Assembly: GCF_021278985.1 (NCBI RefSeq)
Contig: NZ_CP082833.1
Coordinates: forward strand, 4,526,001-4,590,000
Source: Citrobacter rodentium NBRC 105723 = DSM 16636
GTDB taxonomy: Bacteria > Pseudomonadota > Gammaproteobacteria > Enterobacterales > Enterobacteriaceae
DNA length: 64,000 nt
Reading direction: 5' to 3'
Shown here: piece after piece, positions 46,256 to 54,850 of the stretch
Position numbering within the stretch: position 1 is the first letter of the stretch
Layout of the letters: every line of letters begins with the position of its first letter
Position numbers and translations under genes: made by a program
Notes under the pieces: generated by a model
The model's input: the letters and a program-made list of their open reading frames with translations, nothing else
Database searches by the model: none
What the model was told of the DNA's origin: nothing

Positions 46256-47413
46256 TTAAACTCCCTTAACAACGTCAGCATTGACCTGCGGAACCCCGAT
46301 TTCAGCGGCCAGATTCATGGCGGCTATCACCAGGTTACTGACGGCCAGCGGATACAGCAGGCTGACCAGATTCTTGCGGCTGCTGCCAGGGTTACTCAGG
46401 CGGGCGCGGATGGCATCCACCGCACTGGCGTCCATGATGTCGGCCAGTTGTTTACCGACGCGTTGCAGTTTGAACGTCAGAAACTCTTCCAGACTGTTGT
46501 CCAGCGGCAGCAGTTCCACCACCTCACAGCGCTGTACCACTTCGCGCACCTCCATGTTGCGTTCAGACAGCTTGGTGGCCAGTTCGGGCTGGCCAATCAG
46601 CACGATGGACAGCAGCTTTTTAAAACCGGACTCCAGCTCAAAGAAGCGCTTGAGGTGCTTCAGTGTCGGGATGGGCAGGCTGTGGGCCTCTTCAATCACC
46701 AGAACGTGACTGAAGCCTGCCTGACAGCTGTCTTTCAGGACGCGATGCAGCTGGCGGAAGCGGGCGTCCTGGCTGCGCTTGATGTTCTCCAGTGGCGCGA
46801 TGGTGCTGATGATGGCTTCGGCGATGGCTGCAGCCTTCAGGGTTTTGCCCTTCACGTCGTTGTCTTCCATGGCGATGATGTACGGCTCAATAACAATCAC
46901 CGGCGCGTTCTCGCGGTTGATGCGTTCAATCAGGTCGCGGCGCAGCGTGGATTTACCCGCGCCGGACTCACCGATAACCGCCATAAAGCCGCCATGGCGG
47001 GCCGTCTGATATAACGCCTCACGCACATAGCGGATATCCGGCGTGGTGAATACATCGTCCGCGCCCTGCATGGCGTCATCGGCGAACGGGTCGCGGAACA
47101 GGCCAAACGCTTTTTTGGTTGCTGGAAATAACACCTGCTTTTTAAGTAACATGTTCTCTTCCTCACTGAGGTTGGTAGTACCCGCTGTACGGGGCGTGGC
47201 AGCGCCCTGTGCAGCATCAAAACTCTTCGCTGTATCAATCCCCTTACTTGCCAGAAACGACGCCAGACGCTGGCGCACATCCTCCGGGCTGGTTCGGGGC
47301 CACTCGTTATGGTTCACAATCTGGGCCAGGGTGGCCTCAGAGACGGCGACGGCTCTTGCCACCACCGCCTGTGGGATGCGGGCCTCTTTAAGCTGCTGCT
47401 TCAGTACCAGCAT
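46256..47413 (-). CDS. Mu B-like AAA+ ATPase, transposition target selector
   Basis: B proteins bind target DNA with ATP and deliver it to the transposase. The 385-residue product has an N-terminal helix-turn-helix (about residues 13-45), a Walker A GESGAGKST at residues 148-156, and Walker B HVLVIEEAHSLP mid-chain. It lies ten bases after the transposase gene, as A-B pairs do. Confidence 0.9.
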   Translation of the reverse strand: MLVLKQQLKEARIPQAVVARAVAVSEATLAQIVNHNEWPRTSPEDVRQRLASFLASKGIDTAKSFDAAQGAATPRTAGTTNLSEEENMLLKKQVLFPATKKAFGLFRDPFADDAMQGADDVFTTPDIRYVREALYQTARHGGFMAVIGESGAGKSTLRRDLIERINRENAPVIVIEPYIIAMEDNDVKGKTLKAAAIAEAIISTIAPLENIKRSQDARFRQLHRVLKDSCQAGFSHVLVIEEAHSLPIPTLKHLKRFFELESGFKKLLSIVLIGQPELATKLSERNMEVREVVQRCEVVELLPLDNSLEEFLTFKLQRVGKQLADIMDASAVDAIRARLSNPGSSRKNLVSLLYPLAVSNLVIAAMNLAAEIGVPQVNADVVKGV

Positions 47414-47423
47414 GTTTTCCTCC

Positions 47424-49193
47424 TCAGTTGCCGTTAACGATGCTGATAATGCCGTTACGGGCCGGGCCAGCCAGCGCTGTCATCACGTCGTCCAGCGCGG
47501 CTTCAGGTACGCCATCCGGGTATTGCGCTGTCAACTGGCGGTAGTGTTCCGGCGTCCAGGTATGGCCGCTAGCGCTGAACTTCTCACGCAGGGCTTTCGC
47601 AGCCTCCACATGGGTCAGTGGACGCTGCTCAATACGTGGCCCGCGCACGTCTGAAGCCTGACCGCGCTTCGGCATATAGGTCGGAAGCGTGGTGTCGTCG
47701 ATATGTTTGTACGGATCAAGTCGCCCGCCGAACGGCAGCGCCTTCGCCTTACGTGCGGCAGCTGCGTCAGCGGCGTTATCCGTACCGGTAACCAGCTCTT
47801 CGATCTCTTTTGCCGCCGTCTGCGCCGGAGTTTCTGGCAGAGCCTTATAGTTCTGGCCGAACACCGCTGCGCTTTCGGCAAAGCCGAACTCGTTCTTTCT
47901 GACCTCTTCGACCAGGAAGAACGTCTCGTGGCCATCCTCGCCGGTCAGTACCACCTGCGCCACATCGCTGCGCCATGGGTTACGGGTAATCATCAGTTTT
48001 TCGCCGACCAGTACGCCCGGCACCGTCGAAACATCAAATTCAGTTCCCCGGAACGGTACACGCAGTTTTGATGTGACCTTGCGGCTTTCCGGCGCAGCCA
48101 CCGCCAGTTCTCGGCATACCTCAACGGATGGCGCTTTCTTCAGCTGTTCAGCGGTGATTTTCAGCCAGATATCGGTGCGGGTTTTACCGTGGCGGCTGTG
48201 GACAGCCGTGGCGTTAAAGTGGCTGCGCCATTTAACGGCCAGCGCGTTCAGCTCGTCCAGGCTGTGAACCGGCTGGAATTTCAGGCCTGGCTCCAGCTTA
48301 CGTTCGATAATGTCGCGGGCCTTTTCCACCTGCCCGGTGGCGCGGGCGTTATGCGGCTTGTGTGCTATCAGGTCGATGCCCAGCGAGCGACACATGTTTT
48401 TCGTCATGCCTGCGGTGTTCGCCGAACCGGGATCGAGATAGAGTATTTTCGGCACACCGTGCAGCACATCGGCACCACCGCGTTCCTGCATGGCGTTGAT
48501 AAGAACAGAACAGAGGTTTTCACCTGATTCCGCCCCCATCACGTACTCAACGTAAATCCAGCCACTGGTATGGTCGGTAATCTCGTAACTCCACACGCGG
48601 TCACTGGCGATACGGGCGATATTGGCAGGCTTGTTCTTGTAGAACTTCGCGCTGTCCATCACCTGCAGCCCTTTATGGCCGTTGCTCAGGTAGTACAACG
48701 TACAAAGTGAAGCGTCGATTTCCCAGACGTGGTTGGGGTGCAGGCTGGCCACTTCGCAGGACGGGGTCGGTGCGTCCAGCTGTTCCGGGTGTAGACCATA
48801 GTTGCGCAGGGCGCGGCTGATGGCATCTTCCGATAACGGGAAAAACTCGCCTGTCGTCTCATCCGTTCTTCCTGCTGTGATAAAGCCGTTTGACCGCAGG
48901 GTCTCCACGGCGTCGGCGATGGAATACAGGCGCTTACCGTTCTTACGGGTGGCCTCGCGCAGCGTGGCGGATATCAACGCGGCTTCGTCGCGGTTCAGGG
49001 CACTGCGTCCGGCATCGGCGCGTTTCTTACGCTTGTCAGTCACTGATACCTCCTTCAGCTTGCGCAGCAGGGTGGCGCGGGATATACCCAGTTCAGCGCA
49101 GGCGGCGTTGTATATCGCACCGCGCTTACCATGCCCCGCGTCACGTGCCGCGCGGGCAACAGAAACCAGTCGTTCAGTCAGGGCGGCACTCAT
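47424..49193 (-). CDS. Mu A-like DDE transposase
   Basis: The 589-residue protein integrates and replicates the phage by transposition. The integrase-fold catalytic triad fits Asp160 (VWEIDAS), Asp254 (LYLDPGSANT) and Glu290 (GQVEKARDII), with 35 residues between the last two. An N-terminal helix-turn-helix segment (ELGISRATLLRKLKEV) and a Mu-transposase-type C-terminal beta-barrel follow. It sits directly upstream of the B ATPase. Confidence 0.93.
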   Translation of the reverse strand: MSAALTERLVSVARAARDAGHGKRGAIYNAACAELGISRATLLRKLKEVSVTDKRKKRADAGRSALNRDEAALISATLREATRKNGKRLYSIADAVETLRSNGFITAGRTDETTGEFFPLSEDAISRALRNYGLHPEQLDAPTPSCEVASLHPNHVWEIDASLCTLYYLSNGHKGLQVMDSAKFYKNKPANIARIASDRVWSYEITDHTSGWIYVEYVMGAESGENLCSVLINAMQERGGADVLHGVPKILYLDPGSANTAGMTKNMCRSLGIDLIAHKPHNARATGQVEKARDIIERKLEPGLKFQPVHSLDELNALAVKWRSHFNATAVHSRHGKTRTDIWLKITAEQLKKAPSVEVCRELAVAAPESRKVTSKLRVPFRGTEFDVSTVPGVLVGEKLMITRNPWRSDVAQVVLTGEDGHETFFLVEEVRKNEFGFAESAAVFGQNYKALPETPAQTAAKEIEELVTGTDNAADAAAARKAKALPFGGRLDPYKHIDDTTLPTYMPKRGQASDVRGPRIEQRPLTHVEAAKALREKFSASGHTWTPEHYRQLTAQYPDGVPEAALDDVMTALAGPARNGIISIVNGN

Positions 49194-49196
49194 CCG

Positions 49197-50111
49197 TTAT
49201 TCCCCCGCGTTATGGGTAATTTGGGGTTCTGGGTCAGTCAGCCATGAGGGGGCGGCGTTGCCAGTAGGAGCTGCTTCGAGATCGAATGTTTCACGCAGGG
49301 CATGAATACCTCGTTCCACCTGACAGACCAGGCCGGACATAAAGTCTTTCGGGATATCCAACTGATGCTCGTCACAATAGGCACTAAGCGTACTGAAGGC
49401 ATTGGACAGATGGACAATGACGGCGGCCTCTGCTTCAGTGGCTATTGCTGTCACTTCCGCCCGAATCTTCTTTACCTCTTCATCTGGTTTGGGGGGCTTG
49501 ATACGAGATTTTTTCTCCAGCTTTGTGGAGAGTGCGTCGATTTTCTCGTTTTTATCGGCAAGAACACGCTGCTGCGCTGCGTTGGTTTCTCGGGCTTCAC
49601 GCAGGGCGGCTTTAAGTTCGCGGCTGGTCATGCGATCAATATCGTCAAGTGTTGCCCCGGCGACGGTTCCACCATCCGCTAAAGCATCAAGTTCTTCGTC
49701 ATCCAGAACCATCAACTCATACAACTTGGTTTTGCCTAAAACGGTCAGCGCTGTCCGTTTTTGGGGTTCATCACTATTCCCCAAGAATTTTACGCTGGCC
49801 TGCATCATGCGACGTGCAACCCGAGGTTCTAGGCCAAGATCATTCTCAAGAATATTGATAAAGTCGCCGTGAGGTTCATTCTCTTTTAGGATAATCAGTC
49901 GCTTACCTGCTTCCAGCATAGCTTCAGCACTCTGTGCCATGTAGAAACGAGTCTCATGAACGATACGATCGCGTTCATAAGGCAGGCCCTCACCAAACTG
50001 CTGCATGATTTCAAGGCGATGTTCGGTCATGGCGTTAAGACTAACATTAAGACCATCGCTCAACGGCGCATCTTCCACGAATTCAGCTGGTTGTGATTTT
50101 GTACGTCCCAT
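49197..50111 (-). CDS. DUF3102-family phage protein
   Basis: The 304-residue product resembles DUF3102 proteins found next to transposase genes in Mu-like phages. It has a helical N-terminal half with ARRMMQASVKFLGN and a central charged coiled coil (about residues 150-215). It ends four bases before the transposase start. Function is unknown. Confidence 0.75.
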   Translation of the reverse strand: MGRTKSQPAEFVEDAPLSDGLNVSLNAMTEHRLEIMQQFGEGLPYERDRIVHETRFYMAQSAEAMLEAGKRLIILKENEPHGDFINILENDLGLEPRVARRMMQASVKFLGNSDEPQKRTALTVLGKTKLYELMVLDDEELDALADGGTVAGATLDDIDRMTSRELKAALREARETNAAQQRVLADKNEKIDALSTKLEKKSRIKPPKPDEEVKKIRAEVTAIATEAEAAVIVHLSNAFSTLSAYCDEHQLDIPKDFMSGLVCQVERGIHALRETFDLEAAPTGNAAPSWLTDPEPQITHNAGE

Positions 50112-50120
50112 TTCAACTCC

Positions 50121-50426
50121 TTAACGACTGCCAGCCATAACACGCTGGTTAATTTCATTGATACGATCCTGCGCCCGCGCCATCTCGTTGCTGTGTGCCA
50201 TGGCGATTTGTAAAAGCTGTACTCCAGGGGCAAAGCGCCCGTTATCCAGCTTCATCGCCAGCCCTTCTTCGATAAGGGTATTTAGCGCCCGGTTGATGTT
50301 GGCGGGGGATTCACCCAGAGCCGATGCCAGTTCACCGTTAGAAACACCGTTCAGCGCGTGACCGCGCAGCGCTTTAAGGACGCGCAAGATTCGTGCGCCG
50401 GAACTGGATGTATTAGGTTTACTCAT
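50121..50426 (-). CDS. Winged-helix phage regulator
   Basis: The 101-residue product has an IclR/MarR-like helix-turn-helix (GVSNGELASALGESPANINRALNTLIEEGLAMKLDNGRF). It overlaps the Ner-like gene by ATGA and is early in the leftward operon. Its target is unknown. Confidence 0.75.
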   Translation of the reverse strand: MSKPNTSSSGARILRVLKALRGHALNGVSNGELASALGESPANINRALNTLIEEGLAMKLDNGRFAPGVQLLQIAMAHSNEMARAQDRINEINQRVMAGSR

Positions 50427-50653
50427 GACGCCTCCTTCAGGATGCCAGGGGTAACTTCTTTTCCTATTACGACGGAGAGATCGCGCAAAATTCGATAGGT
50501 CAGACGACCTCGGGGGAGTTCGCTTTTGCCTGCCCAGCGACTTACCGCCTGGGTTACCGTTCGCGGTTCATAGCCTGCATTAAGCGCGAACTGGCGCAGG
50601 CTACTACCGCGTTCAATCAGACGTGCCCGAACTTGTTGTTTGTTCATATGCAC
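50423..50653 (-). CDS. Ner-like phage DNA-binding protein
   Basis: The 76-residue product has a helix-turn-helix-like segment (SLRQFALNAGYEPRTVTQAVSRW) and sits first in the early operon opposite the repressor, the place of Ner in Mu. ATG at 50653 has an agga site five bases upstream; ATG at 50647 is the alternative. It probably represses the early promoter in the lytic cycle. Confidence 0.75.
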   Translation of the reverse strand: MHMNKQQVRARLIERGSSLRQFALNAGYEPRTVTQAVSRWAGKSELPRGRLTYRILRDLSVVIGKEVTPGILKEAS

Positions 50654-50736
50654 CGTGTTCCTGTTAGGTTATGATGTACTCAATATGAATAAGTGTACTT
50701 ATTCAGAATGAATAACTCAAGCAAGGTTTATTTAAA
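50654..50736. promoter_or_regulatory. Early/repressor operator region of the prophage
   Basis: The 83-base gap between divergent genes has an 18-base inverted repeat, gaataagt-gt-acttattc (50687-50704). Half-sites atgaataa recur at 50685 and 50708, and tgtact recurs at 50675 and 50694. A TATGAT at 50670-50675 fits a rightward -10 box. This is the expected lysis/lysogeny switch. Confidence 0.7.
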
Positions 50737-51147
50737 ATGAATAAAAAGGCCGTTGATGCCGTGCTTCTGAGACTCATGTCACTGTTCCAGGTCGATAACG
50801 ATAGTGAGCTGGCTCGGGCACTGAACGTTAACAGACAAACTTTAGCCAGCTGGAGAAAGCGGGATTCTGTGCCTTATTCAATTTGCGTAAATCTCGCAGA
50901 GGAAAGAGGGGTATCTTTAGATTGGTTGCTCGCTGGCAAGGGGGATGACACATCGAAGGAAGCTGAACCTGCTACTCAAAACCTAAGCCAAGCCGACCTC
51001 AAAATGCTTGAGCTACTTAACCAGTTAGATCCCGAGGTTCGACGAGACCTTATGCGAGGCGCTGAAGAAAAACAGCGAGTAATTGAAATGGAAAGACAGC
51101 TTAAGGAGTTGTCTGCCAAGTTAGAACGCCTGAAAAATACGGGTTAA
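50737..51147 (+). CDS. CI-like prophage repressor
   Basis: The 136-residue product has a phage CI-type helix-turn-helix (about residues 8-66: DSELARALNVNRQTLASWRKRDSVPYSICVNLAEERGVSLDWLL) and a C-terminal coiled coil (residues 105-135) likely used for oligomerisation. It lacks a LexA-like peptidase domain, so induction would not be by RecA-driven self-cleavage. It is transcribed away from the early operon, with a lipoprotein gene downstream. Confidence 0.85.
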   Translation: MNKKAVDAVLLRLMSLFQVDNDSELARALNVNRQTLASWRKRDSVPYSICVNLAEERGVSLDWLLAGKGDDTSKEAEPATQNLSQADLKMLELLNQLDPEVRRDLMRGAEEKQRVIEMERQLKELSAKLERLKNTG

Positions 51148-51182
51148 TCTGTTCCCATTAAGAACATTAAAGGTATAAGGAT

Positions 51183-51716
51183 ATGACTATGCGCAAATTA
51201 TTTTTACCGTTGGTATTTGTCTTGTCTGGGTGTGGAGATAATGTTGATCCTACTGATATCTCCACTCCAGCTAAGGAGCAGCAGGTTTTTAGCGTTGAAA
51301 CTAATAATCCAGTTGTAAAGCGTGAATTGCCTTTTATCCGTCAACAACTTCCCGGTTTAGATAAGTACGCGGGAAGCTTTGAAAAATTCGAAGTATCTGA
51401 GGATAGCGTACGCTCGGTGACAACGGTTCAGTTTCATATCAAAGATGAGAATAATATCCCGAGTGATTACATGGCCTCTGGCCATAATTGTTTTTTGTTC
51501 ATATCAAATAGTGTCCATGAAGTGAAAATATCTAAATCAGCATGTCAGGCTGTTTTTTTCGATAAAACCGATGTTCCCGGAGGAGACCTGACCGTGAAAC
51601 TGGACAAGGAACATGTGCCTATGACCGCCGATGGTAAAGCCCCGAGGACAGGTTGTTTGAAAGTTTTCTCGCCAGAGCCTGATAATGACTATTGGTCATG
51701 CCCGAGACAGGGCTAA
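51183..51716 (+). CDS. Prophage-encoded lipoprotein
   Basis: The product of up to 177 residues has a lipoprotein signal peptide (MRKLFLPLVFVLSGC) with the acylated cysteine at residue 17. ATG at 51189 is better spaced from the aagg site than ATG at 51183. The mature part is without known domain and has four further cysteines. It follows the repressor by 35 bases and is likely expressed in the lysogen, as is common for cargo genes that alter the host surface. The role is unknown. Confidence 0.7.
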   Translation: MTMRKLFLPLVFVLSGCGDNVDPTDISTPAKEQQVFSVETNNPVVKRELPFIRQQLPGLDKYAGSFEKFEVSEDSVRSVTTVQFHIKDENNIPSDYMASGHNCFLFISNSVHEVKISKSACQAVFFDKTDVPGGDLTVKLDKEHVPMTADGKAPRTGCLKVFSPEPDNDYWSCPRQG

Positions 51717-51720
51717 ACAT

Positions 51721-51752
51721 TCAGGTGGTGCTGCATAAGCAGCTCCACCTGA
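51721..51752. terminator. Bidirectional hairpin between convergent genes
   Basis: Tcaggtggtgctg pairs with cagctccacctga (12 of 13 positions) around cataag. It lies five bases after the lipoprotein stop and 20 bases beyond the methylase stop. No T run is seen. Confidence 0.6.
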
Positions 51753-51770
51753 GCTACCCCCATCTACCCA

Positions 51771-52541
51771 TCAAAAATTACAAATCACCAATTCTTTCCG
51801 CAGGGTGGCTTTTCCAGTCACTTTCAGGTTGTAGCTGATATCCACCGTCTGAATGTTCAGACCGTTGAACGCCTGCCGCATTTCAGGGATATCGTTCACC
51901 GATATTACCATCTTCCCTTTAATGCTCCGGGCCAGCGCTGCCATGCGGATATAATTGCCTGGTGGAAAATCCACGCCATAGCCTTCCGTTCCCCAGTATG
52001 GCGGGTCGCAATAGAACAGCGTATGCGGGCGATCATAGCGTTCGATACACTGGCTCCAGTCCAGATGCTCTATCAGCGTTCTGGACAAGCGCAGGTGCGC
52101 CATCGACAGTTCTTCTTCGATACGCAGCAGGTTAAAGCGCGGCGCACTGGTGGTGGAGGTTCCGAAGGTGTGATCGGCCACCTTACCGCCAAATGCCTGC
52201 TTCTGCAGATAGTAGAACCGGGCCGCCCGCTGAATGTCAGTGAGCGTTTCTTCCGGGGTGTCCTGCAACCACTTGTAAATCTGGCGGCTGACCAGCGCCC
52301 ATTTAAACTGACGGACGAACTCCTCCAGGTGATGCTTCACCACCCGGTAGAGGTTCACCAGTTCCCCGTTGATATCGTTGATGACTTCGGTCTTGCTGGG
52401 TGCCTTGAGAAAGTAAAGCGCAGCTGCGCCGCAGAACGGCTCCACATAGCAGGTATGGGCCGGGAACAGCGGCAAAATATGCTTAGCCAGACGGCGTTTG
52501 CCGCCAATCCATGGAACGATGGGTAAAGATTGTTCTTTCAT
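51771..52541 (-). CDS. DNA adenine methyltransferase (D12/Dam class)
   Basis: The 256-residue product has the D12-class motifs: N-terminal WIGGKRRL and FCGAAAL, and the catalytic DPPYWG mid-chain. The start at 52541 (MKEQSLPIVPW) is preferred to the upstream TTG at 52565. Phage Dam-type enzymes protect phage DNA from host restriction or alter regulation. It stands alone on the minus strand between the lysogeny genes and the lysis genes. Confidence 0.88.
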   Translation of the reverse strand: MKEQSLPIVPWIGGKRRLAKHILPLFPAHTCYVEPFCGAAALYFLKAPSKTEVINDINGELVNLYRVVKHHLEEFVRQFKWALVSRQIYKWLQDTPEETLTDIQRAARFYYLQKQAFGGKVADHTFGTSTTSAPRFNLLRIEEELSMAHLRLSRTLIEHLDWSQCIERYDRPHTLFYCDPPYWGTEGYGVDFPPGNYIRMAALARSIKGKMVISVNDIPEMRQAFNGLNIQTVDISYNLKVTGKATLRKELVICNF

Positions 52542-52643
52542 TATCCGTAAGCCTTTTGCAATCAATGAAAATATGGCAGGCTAGTCCGGTCTCGCGAGAC
52601 TGACTGAACCCTGGTCGGCTCACAGCGTATACCTGTGGGTTGA

Positions 52644-52684
52644 TGACCAGCCCGGTGTTCGCCGCACCGGGCTGGTCGTTCTTT
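52644..52684 (+). terminator. Strong hairpin before the late operon
   Basis: A 13-base-pair stem, gaccagcccggtg with caccgggctggtc (52644-52656 with 52665-52677), is followed by gttcttt. It lies between the methylase start and the holin gene and would block transcription entering the late operon from upstream. Confidence 0.7.
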
Positions 52685-52790
52685 CAAAGCCATGATGCGG
52701 CGCTGACCCATCGCCTCACTATTAACGCTGTTTAAAATCCCTTTCCCCTGACATTTGTGATGCTGTCTCCACTACACAAGGAGACGCACC

Positions 52791-53141
52791 ATGAAAACCA
52801 TTAAAAAATTCATTCCCCCTGTTAAAAAGCCCCGTCTCAGCGGCTGGCTGCTGACTGCCGTGCTGCTGCTCGGCACCATCGGTCTGGTCTCGCCCCAACA
52901 GTTGCCGGTGGTGGTGTACAAGCTGTCGCTTATCACGCTGGCGGCAGTGCTCGGTTACTGGCTTGACCGTTCGCTGTTCCCCAAGGCACGCCCCGGTCAG
53001 TATCTGAAGCATGATGAAAAGCTGATGGCCAGTGGTCGTTTCCCTGTCCAGACCGGCCTCCATCTGGTGTTTTCTGCGGCTCTGATCCGCCGGGCGCTGA
53101 TTGTTGCAGCGGTCTGTCTTGCCGTAGCGACGGGGCTGTGA
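52791..53141 (+). CDS. Putative holin
   Basis: The 116-residue product has hydrophobic segments at about 17-33, 38-56 and 98-115 and a positively charged N-terminus. A caaggaga ribosome site lies before the ATG. It is directly followed by the lytic transglycosylase gene, the usual lysis order. Pore formation is inferred. Confidence 0.75.
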   Translation: MKTIKKFIPPVKKPRLSGWLLTAVLLLGTIGLVSPQQLPVVVYKLSLITLAAVLGYWLDRSLFPKARPGQYLKHDEKLMASGRFPVQTGLHLVFSAALIRRALIVAAVCLAVATGL

Positions 53142-53878
53142 TGATGACTCTCTACATGTACTGGCCCCAGGTTATCTGGGCCGTAATGGTGCTACTGGGA
53201 CTGGGTATTGAGCTGGCCCGTCACGGTCAGCCCCGCACGGGGAAGCACAGCTTCTGGTGGCAATTGTCTGCTACAGCCCTTGTGGCCGGGTTGCTCTGGA
53301 GTGGTGGTTTCTTCCGTCAGGCCAGCGCCGCCCAGCCGCCGCAGGCCGCGCTGCAATATCGCGATGATGTGATCCGCAATGCCCGGCTGGAATGGGGACT
53401 CTCCGCGCCGGTGGCGGACTTCGCGGCACAGCTGCATCAGGAAAGCGGCTGGCGACCTGATGCCATCTCGCCGGTGGGCGCTCAGGGAATGGCACAGTTT
53501 ATGCCCGCCACCGCCGACTGGATAAGCCAACTGGTACCAGGGCTTAACAGCCGTGAACCCTTTAACCCCGCCTGGGCTATTCGGGCGCTGGTCAGCTATG
53601 ACCGCTGGCTGTGGCAGCGCGTCAGCGCCGCCGACAACTGCGAGCGTATGGCCATGACGATGTCAGGCTACAACGGCGGTCTGGGCTGGGTGCAGCGTGA
53701 CAAGCGTCTGGCCACGCAACAGGGGCTGGATGGCACCCGCTGGTTCGGTCATGTCGCCACGGTTAATGCCGGGCGAAGCGCCGCCAACTGGCGCGAGAAC
53801 CGCCACTACCCGCAGCGCATCCTGCGGGAGCTGGCTCCCCGTTATCTCACCTGGGGAGGCGGCAGCTGTGTGGACTAG
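53141..53878 (+). CDS. Membrane-anchored lytic transglycosylase (endolysin)
   Basis: The 245-residue product has a C-terminal SLT domain with catalytic Glu101 in HQESGWRPDA, followed by GAQGMAQFMPAT and SGYNGG. Its N-terminal 60 residues carry two hydrophobic segments (about 8-24 and 43-57), which is unusual for a soluble endolysin and may act as a signal-arrest anchor. ATG at 53141 overlaps the holin stop (TGATG). Confidence 0.85.
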   Translation: MMTLYMYWPQVIWAVMVLLGLGIELARHGQPRTGKHSFWWQLSATALVAGLLWSGGFFRQASAAQPPQAALQYRDDVIRNARLEWGLSAPVADFAAQLHQESGWRPDAISPVGAQGMAQFMPATADWISQLVPGLNSREPFNPAWAIRALVSYDRWLWQRVSAADNCERMAMTMSGYNGGLGWVQRDKRLATQQGLDGTRWFGHVATVNAGRSAANWRENRHYPQRILRELAPRYLTWGGGSCVD

Positions 53879-54521
53879 CCTGCTGAAAAACCTGCCGTGG
53901 CGCAGTCTGCTGCTGGCGGTAGTCATAAACGCCTTTCTGATTGGGCTTTATTACCTGGGCTACCGGAGTGGGCATGAAAATGCCTCACGTGATGGAGATA
54001 AGGCGATAAGCCAGCTGCAGTCAGCGTTCGATACGTACAAAGCGGAGCAGGCAACGCGTGAGAACGCTGCGCTGAAGGCCTGGGCACAGCGTTATCAGGA
54101 ACAGGTTGCAACCGGGCACCAAGCAGAAGCCGGTTACCTGGAGCAGATAGCCCGGCTGGAGAGCCGGAACCAACAACTACAGAGGCAGGTTAACGATGTC
54201 ACACAGCGCTGGATTGATGAAAAAGGTAAGAGCCATCCCATTGAGTGCGTGTTTACTCGCGGTTTCGTGCGCCAGTACAACGCCGCACTCGGGTATGACG
54301 ACGCATCCGTCGACACCGGTCATTCAGACACAACTGCCGCCGCTGGCACCGGCACTGGCGCAGCGCCCGGGCAGCCTGAAACCACTGGTGCCTGGTTACG
54401 CGACTCAGGCGTCACCCAGCGTGACGTCCTCGCCAACATCATCGACAACGCGAAGCAGTGCCGCATCTGGCGCAGCCAGATAAACCGGCTGCTGGACGAA
54501 CGGGAAGGATTACAGAAATGA
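53868..54521 (+). CDS. Rz-like inner-membrane spanin
   Basis: The 217-residue product starts at GTG 53868, eight bases after a strong ggagg site, inside the end of the transglycosylase gene. It has an N-terminal membrane segment (about residues 10-27) and a long coiled coil (about 40-115), as in i-spanins. A second frame inside it codes for the Rz1 partner. Spanins fuse inner and outer membranes in the last step of lysis. Confidence 0.8.
   Translation: MWTSLLKNLPWRSLLLAVVINAFLIGLYYLGYRSGHENASRDGDKAISQLQSAFDTYKAEQATRENAALKAWAQRYQEQVATGHQAEAGYLEQIARLESRNQQLQRQVNDVTQRWIDEKGKSHPIECVFTRGFVRQYNAALGYDDASVDTGHSDTTAAAGTGTGAAPGQPETTGAWLRDSGVTQRDVLANIIDNAKQCRIWRSQINRLLDEREGLQK
54217..54483 (+). CDS. 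Rz1-like outer-membrane lipoprotein spanin, nested in Rz
   Basis: This 88-residue frame lies wholly within the Rz gene, shifted by one base. It starts MKKVRAIPLSACLLAVSC with a good lipobox (LLAVSC), and the mature part is rich in Pro and Thr/Ser, as Rz1 proteins are. Nesting in Rz is the classic arrangement. The ribosome site is weak, so some coupling to Rz translation is expected. Confidence 0.75.
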   Translation: MKKVRAIPLSACLLAVSCASTTPHSGMTTHPSTPVIQTQLPPLAPALAQRPGSLKPLVPGYATQASPSVTSSPTSSTTRSSAASGAAR

Positions 54522-54850
54522 CGTTGCAGGTTGAATTCTGGACGGTGGTGGGTTTTCTCATCACCTTCATGAGCTTTGTCGGTGGTATTGCGAAGTGGCT
54601 GTTCAGCAAGGCGGAGGAGCGTCAGGCGGCGCGTTTCGCCTCCCTTGAACAGTCGCTGCAACAGTCCACCTCTAACTGGGGTGAACTGGAGAAAGAGTTC
54701 ATGCGCTTCCGGGCTGAACTGCCCCTGAACTACGTCCGCCGCGAGGACTACATCCGGGGACAGACGGTCATCGAGGCCAAGCTGGACGCGCTCTATAACA
54801 AACTGGAAGTGGTACAGGGGTACCGCCATACAGGAGGTCACAATGGTTGA
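54518..54850 (+). CDS. DUF2730-family phage protein
   Basis: The 110-residue product has an N-terminal membrane segment (about residues 9-26) and a coiled coil after it, as in DUF2730 proteins of Mu-like phages. The ATG overlaps the Rz stop (ATGA). Function is unknown. Confidence 0.78.
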   Translation: MTLQVEFWTVVGFLITFMSFVGGIAKWLFSKAEERQAARFASLEQSLQQSTSNWGELEKEFMRFRAELPLNYVRREDYIRGQTVIEAKLDALYNKLEVVQGYRHTGGHNG

